Origin: Microbacterium sp. NIBRBAC000506063
GTDB lineage: Bacteria > Actinomycetota > Actinomycetes > Actinomycetales > Microbacteriaceae
Assembly: GCF_017968845.1 (NCBI RefSeq)
Contig: NZ_CP072876.1
Span: forward strand, 2,046,001 to 2,110,000
DNA length: 64,000 nt
Direction of reading: 5' to 3'
The number at the start of each line of letters is the position of its first letter. Positions within the stretch are counted from its first letter, which is position 1. The notes under the pieces are model-generated. The model was not told the origin of the DNA. It did no database searches and saw only the letters and a list, made by a program, of their open reading frames with translations. The translations under genes were made by a program, and so were the position numbers. Positions 62,543 to 64,000 of this stretch are shown here, piece by piece.

Positions 62543-63149
62543 AGATCGCGATCGCCGACCCGCCCTACCCGCCACTGTTCCGCGAGCGGTTCGACCTCGT
62601 AGACGGCCGCTCCAGAGTCACCGCCCGATCCCGCGCGACCCGCTGGTACGGCGACGGCACGCGCTCAAGAACCGATGCACCACGCGCCGACCTCCACCCA
62701 GAAGCGAGCAAATGGGACGACATAGCCGAACACCGCGCCCTGCTCCTGCACCTGGTGGAGCACTTCGACGGCTGGGCCATCGCCACCACACCAGACGGTC
62801 TCGGCGCCTACCACCCGCTGCCCGTCAACTCGCAGATCATGGCCTGGCACCGGCCCACCGCGATGCCCGGAGGCGGGCGCCTCATCGAGCGATGGGAGCC
62901 CGTGATCGTCTACATCCCCGAGGAACGACGCACCCGCGCCGGCGCACGAGTCTCCAACGTCCTCACCGCCAATGCCCATCAGCACGCGGTGGCCGTGGAA
63001 GCTTCGTTGGATCGAAGCCACCCGAATGGACACGCTGGGTACTCGACGCCCTCGGCTACGATCCCTCCACCGACGAGCTCCACGACCTGTTCCCCGGCTC
63101 CGGCGCCGTCTCAGACGCCGCCGACGGAATGCTCATCGGCATCCAGTGA
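62539..63149 (+). CDS. Second phage DNA methyltransferase-like protein (one frameshift)
   Basis: About 203 residues. MKIAIADPPYPPLFRERFDL carries the DPPY catalytic motif at the very N-terminus; after a break near 63000 the end reads WVLDALGYDPSTDELHDLFP and GSGAVSDA, a divergent SAM motif. The order fits a beta-class adenine or cytosine-N4 methylase. No restriction partner is adjacent. Confidence 0.75.
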
Positions 63150-63319
63150 CACGCCGAGACAAACCGCGCTCGCCGCAGGCCGACGCATTTTCGTGTTACA
63201 GTTTCGACGCGCGGTAGAAGTGTTTCTATCGCCAGACGCCCCGAGGCAGACGCCCGGGGCGTTCGACGTTAACACCTGACCTACCCCAGCAGGTTACGCC
63301 TCGGGTTGGGAGGCACGTT
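63150..63319 (+). promoter_or_regulatory. Intergenic region before the HNH gene (promoter, possible cos region)
   Basis: 170 bp, AT-richer at 63185-63230, holding the hairpin at 63236. Lies where early genes end and packaging genes are expected to begin. A cos site cannot be proven from sequence alone. Confidence 0.4.
63236..63262 (+). terminator. Terminator-like hairpin
   Basis: ACGCCCCG (63236-63243) pairs with CGGGGCGT (63255-63262) across an 11-base loop; it would end the early operon. Confidence 0.6.
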
Positions 63320-63630
63320 GTGAGCCTCTCAGCGATCATCCACTCAGCGGAGTACCGGGCCCTTCGCGCGACGCTCAAAGCCGAGTGGCGGGCGAGGAAC
63401 GCTGCCTGTGGGATTTGCGGACAGGCAACGATCGAGTACGACGGCGCGAAGAACGAACCCGACAGCTTCGAACTCGACCACAAGATCAGTCGGAAACGCT
63501 GCATCGCCATGGGGTTCCCCGAGTTGATACTCGACCCGTCGAACTGTCAACCCTCGCACTGCCGGTGCAACCGCTCGAAGCAGGACGGCGATGCACGCCC
63601 ACCATCGGAGAGACCACGGAGGATTGGTGA
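63320..63630 (+). CDS. HNH endonuclease (one frameshift)
   Basis: About 103 residues. CGICGQATIEYDG, ELDHKISRKRC and NCQPSHCRCNRSKQDGDA form the zinc-bound HNH core. The end, PTIGETTEDW, lies in another frame (break near 63600). GTG 63320 has GGGAGG about 10 bp upstream. Small HNH enzymes next to terminase genes take part in phage DNA packaging. Confidence 0.82.
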
Positions 63631-63791
63631 CCATGCGCAAGATCACACTCAAGGACGGCCCTCTCAAGGGCAAGACCGTCCTCGTCCACGAGACACAGAC
63701 GAGCTTCACCACCCACGCCGCGCCCGGCCGATATGACATCGGCGACAAGGGAGCGAAGTGGACGCCCGCCGCGAAGAGCGCGGCGAACTGA
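63627..63791 (+). CDS. Small phage protein (54 aa)
   Basis: VTMRKITLKDGPLKGKTVLV, HETQTSFTTHAAPGRYDIGD. Small beta-rich protein type often found in phage structural-gene regions. GTG overlaps the HNH stop (GTGA). Function unknown. Confidence 0.62.
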   Translation: MTMRKITLKDGPLKGKTVLVHETQTSFTTHAAPGRYDIGDKGAKWTPAAKSAAN

Positions 63792-63949
63792 TGGCCACCG
63801 TTGGATCCATCGCGCTCCGCCTCCGCCTCCGCATCGAGGCCGGCATCGTCGACGGTGTGCTCACCGACGTGGGCCACGCCGACATCGACATGCCCCTCCC
63901 TGTTCGCCTCGCCCGCTCGGAGGAGCAGGAGTCGCCGGTGCGACCGTAG
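63791..63949 (+). CDS. Small phage protein at the window edge (52 aa)
   Basis: MATVGSIALRLRLRIEAGIV, DGVLTDVGHADIDMPLPVRL. ATG shares its first base with the previous TGA. The true end may differ, since another frame stays open to the window edge (VEVDTTALRSTLTAAVAA), which suggests a frame error near 63935. Confidence 0.45.
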   Translation: MATVGSIALRLRLRIEAGIVDGVLTDVGHADIDMPLPVRLARSEEQESPVRP

Positions 63950-64000
63950 AGGTCGACACCACCGCGCTCCGCTCGACGCTGACCGCCGCGGTCGCTGCCT

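Overview
The window is about 70% GC, has dense gene packing, and carries WhiB, a Kgd-type 2-oxoglutarate enzyme, DUF3097, DUF3263, an Lsr2-type domain and a SigH/anti-sigma pair. This points to an actinobacterium, most likely Microbacterium or another Microbacteriaceae. The order pdtaS, whiB1, rshA, sigH, aroA, rsgA matches the neighbourhood around Rv3219-Rv3228 of Mycobacterium tuberculosis. No ribosomal RNA or CRISPR array was seen. Many genes, including essential ones (aroA, trmB, kgd), change reading frame one or more times. Where the expected protein is clear, the change fits loss of one base in a run of G or C. I read this as under-called homopolymers in the assembly, so those genes are given as one CDS each with the approximate break points.

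Host chromosome, 1-49170. 1-6160: pdtaS 3' part, whiB1, a small membrane protein, bcp, rsgA, aroA, sigH and rshA; a textbook SigH/SigR-type promoter (GGGAAT-N18-GTT) reads into sigH. 6180-16290: Eis-like acetyltransferase, lipid kinase, kgd, guaB1 and two CNNM/CorC-type membrane proteins. 16440-26800: OYE-family reductase, nnrD, a GT87-like membrane protein, thiamine-binding protein, Nudix hydrolase, metX, DUF2332, metY, SDR, ung and a GNAT. 26867-32745: a complete five-gene peptide ABC importer with four 4-bp overlaps, led by a hydrolase. 32913-41678: AhpD-like protein, phosphatase, an iron-box-preceded SIP protein, arginase-family enzyme, PspA, TPM protein, DUF3097 and a DUF222/HNH (13E12-type) gene behind a LexA-like box. 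41974-48940: trmB, CPBP-like protein, an ABC-F ATPase with a seven-residue leader peptide, DUF1304, DUF1611, a deletion scar joining a TetR remnant to a hydrolase remnant, and an AAA ATPase. Three related intergenic elements with CGTTGAGCGA ends lie at 16291, 35943 and 43604.

Integrated phage-like element, about 49172 to beyond the right edge. The left junction is the 3' end of an arginine-type tRNA on the minus strand, followed by the host terminator. The minus-strand Xre repressor reads into this attachment core and stops inside it. A region with three repeated operator sites separates it from a divergent excisionase/Cro-like gene. No integrase is present at this end. That layout (truncated repressor, then Cro-like gene and rightward early genes, with int expected at the far end) resembles phages with integration-dependent immunity. 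Rightward follow two small membrane-type genes, a DNA methylase, a KilAC-type antirepressor, helix-turn-helix proteins, a replication-initiator-like gene with embedded iterons and DnaA boxes, RusA, ASCH, DUF3263 and ParB-like proteins, an Lsr2-domain protein, a base-composition-distinct module whose genes are linked by identical 8-nt overlaps, a second methylase, and an HNH endonuclease close to where packaging genes would be expected.
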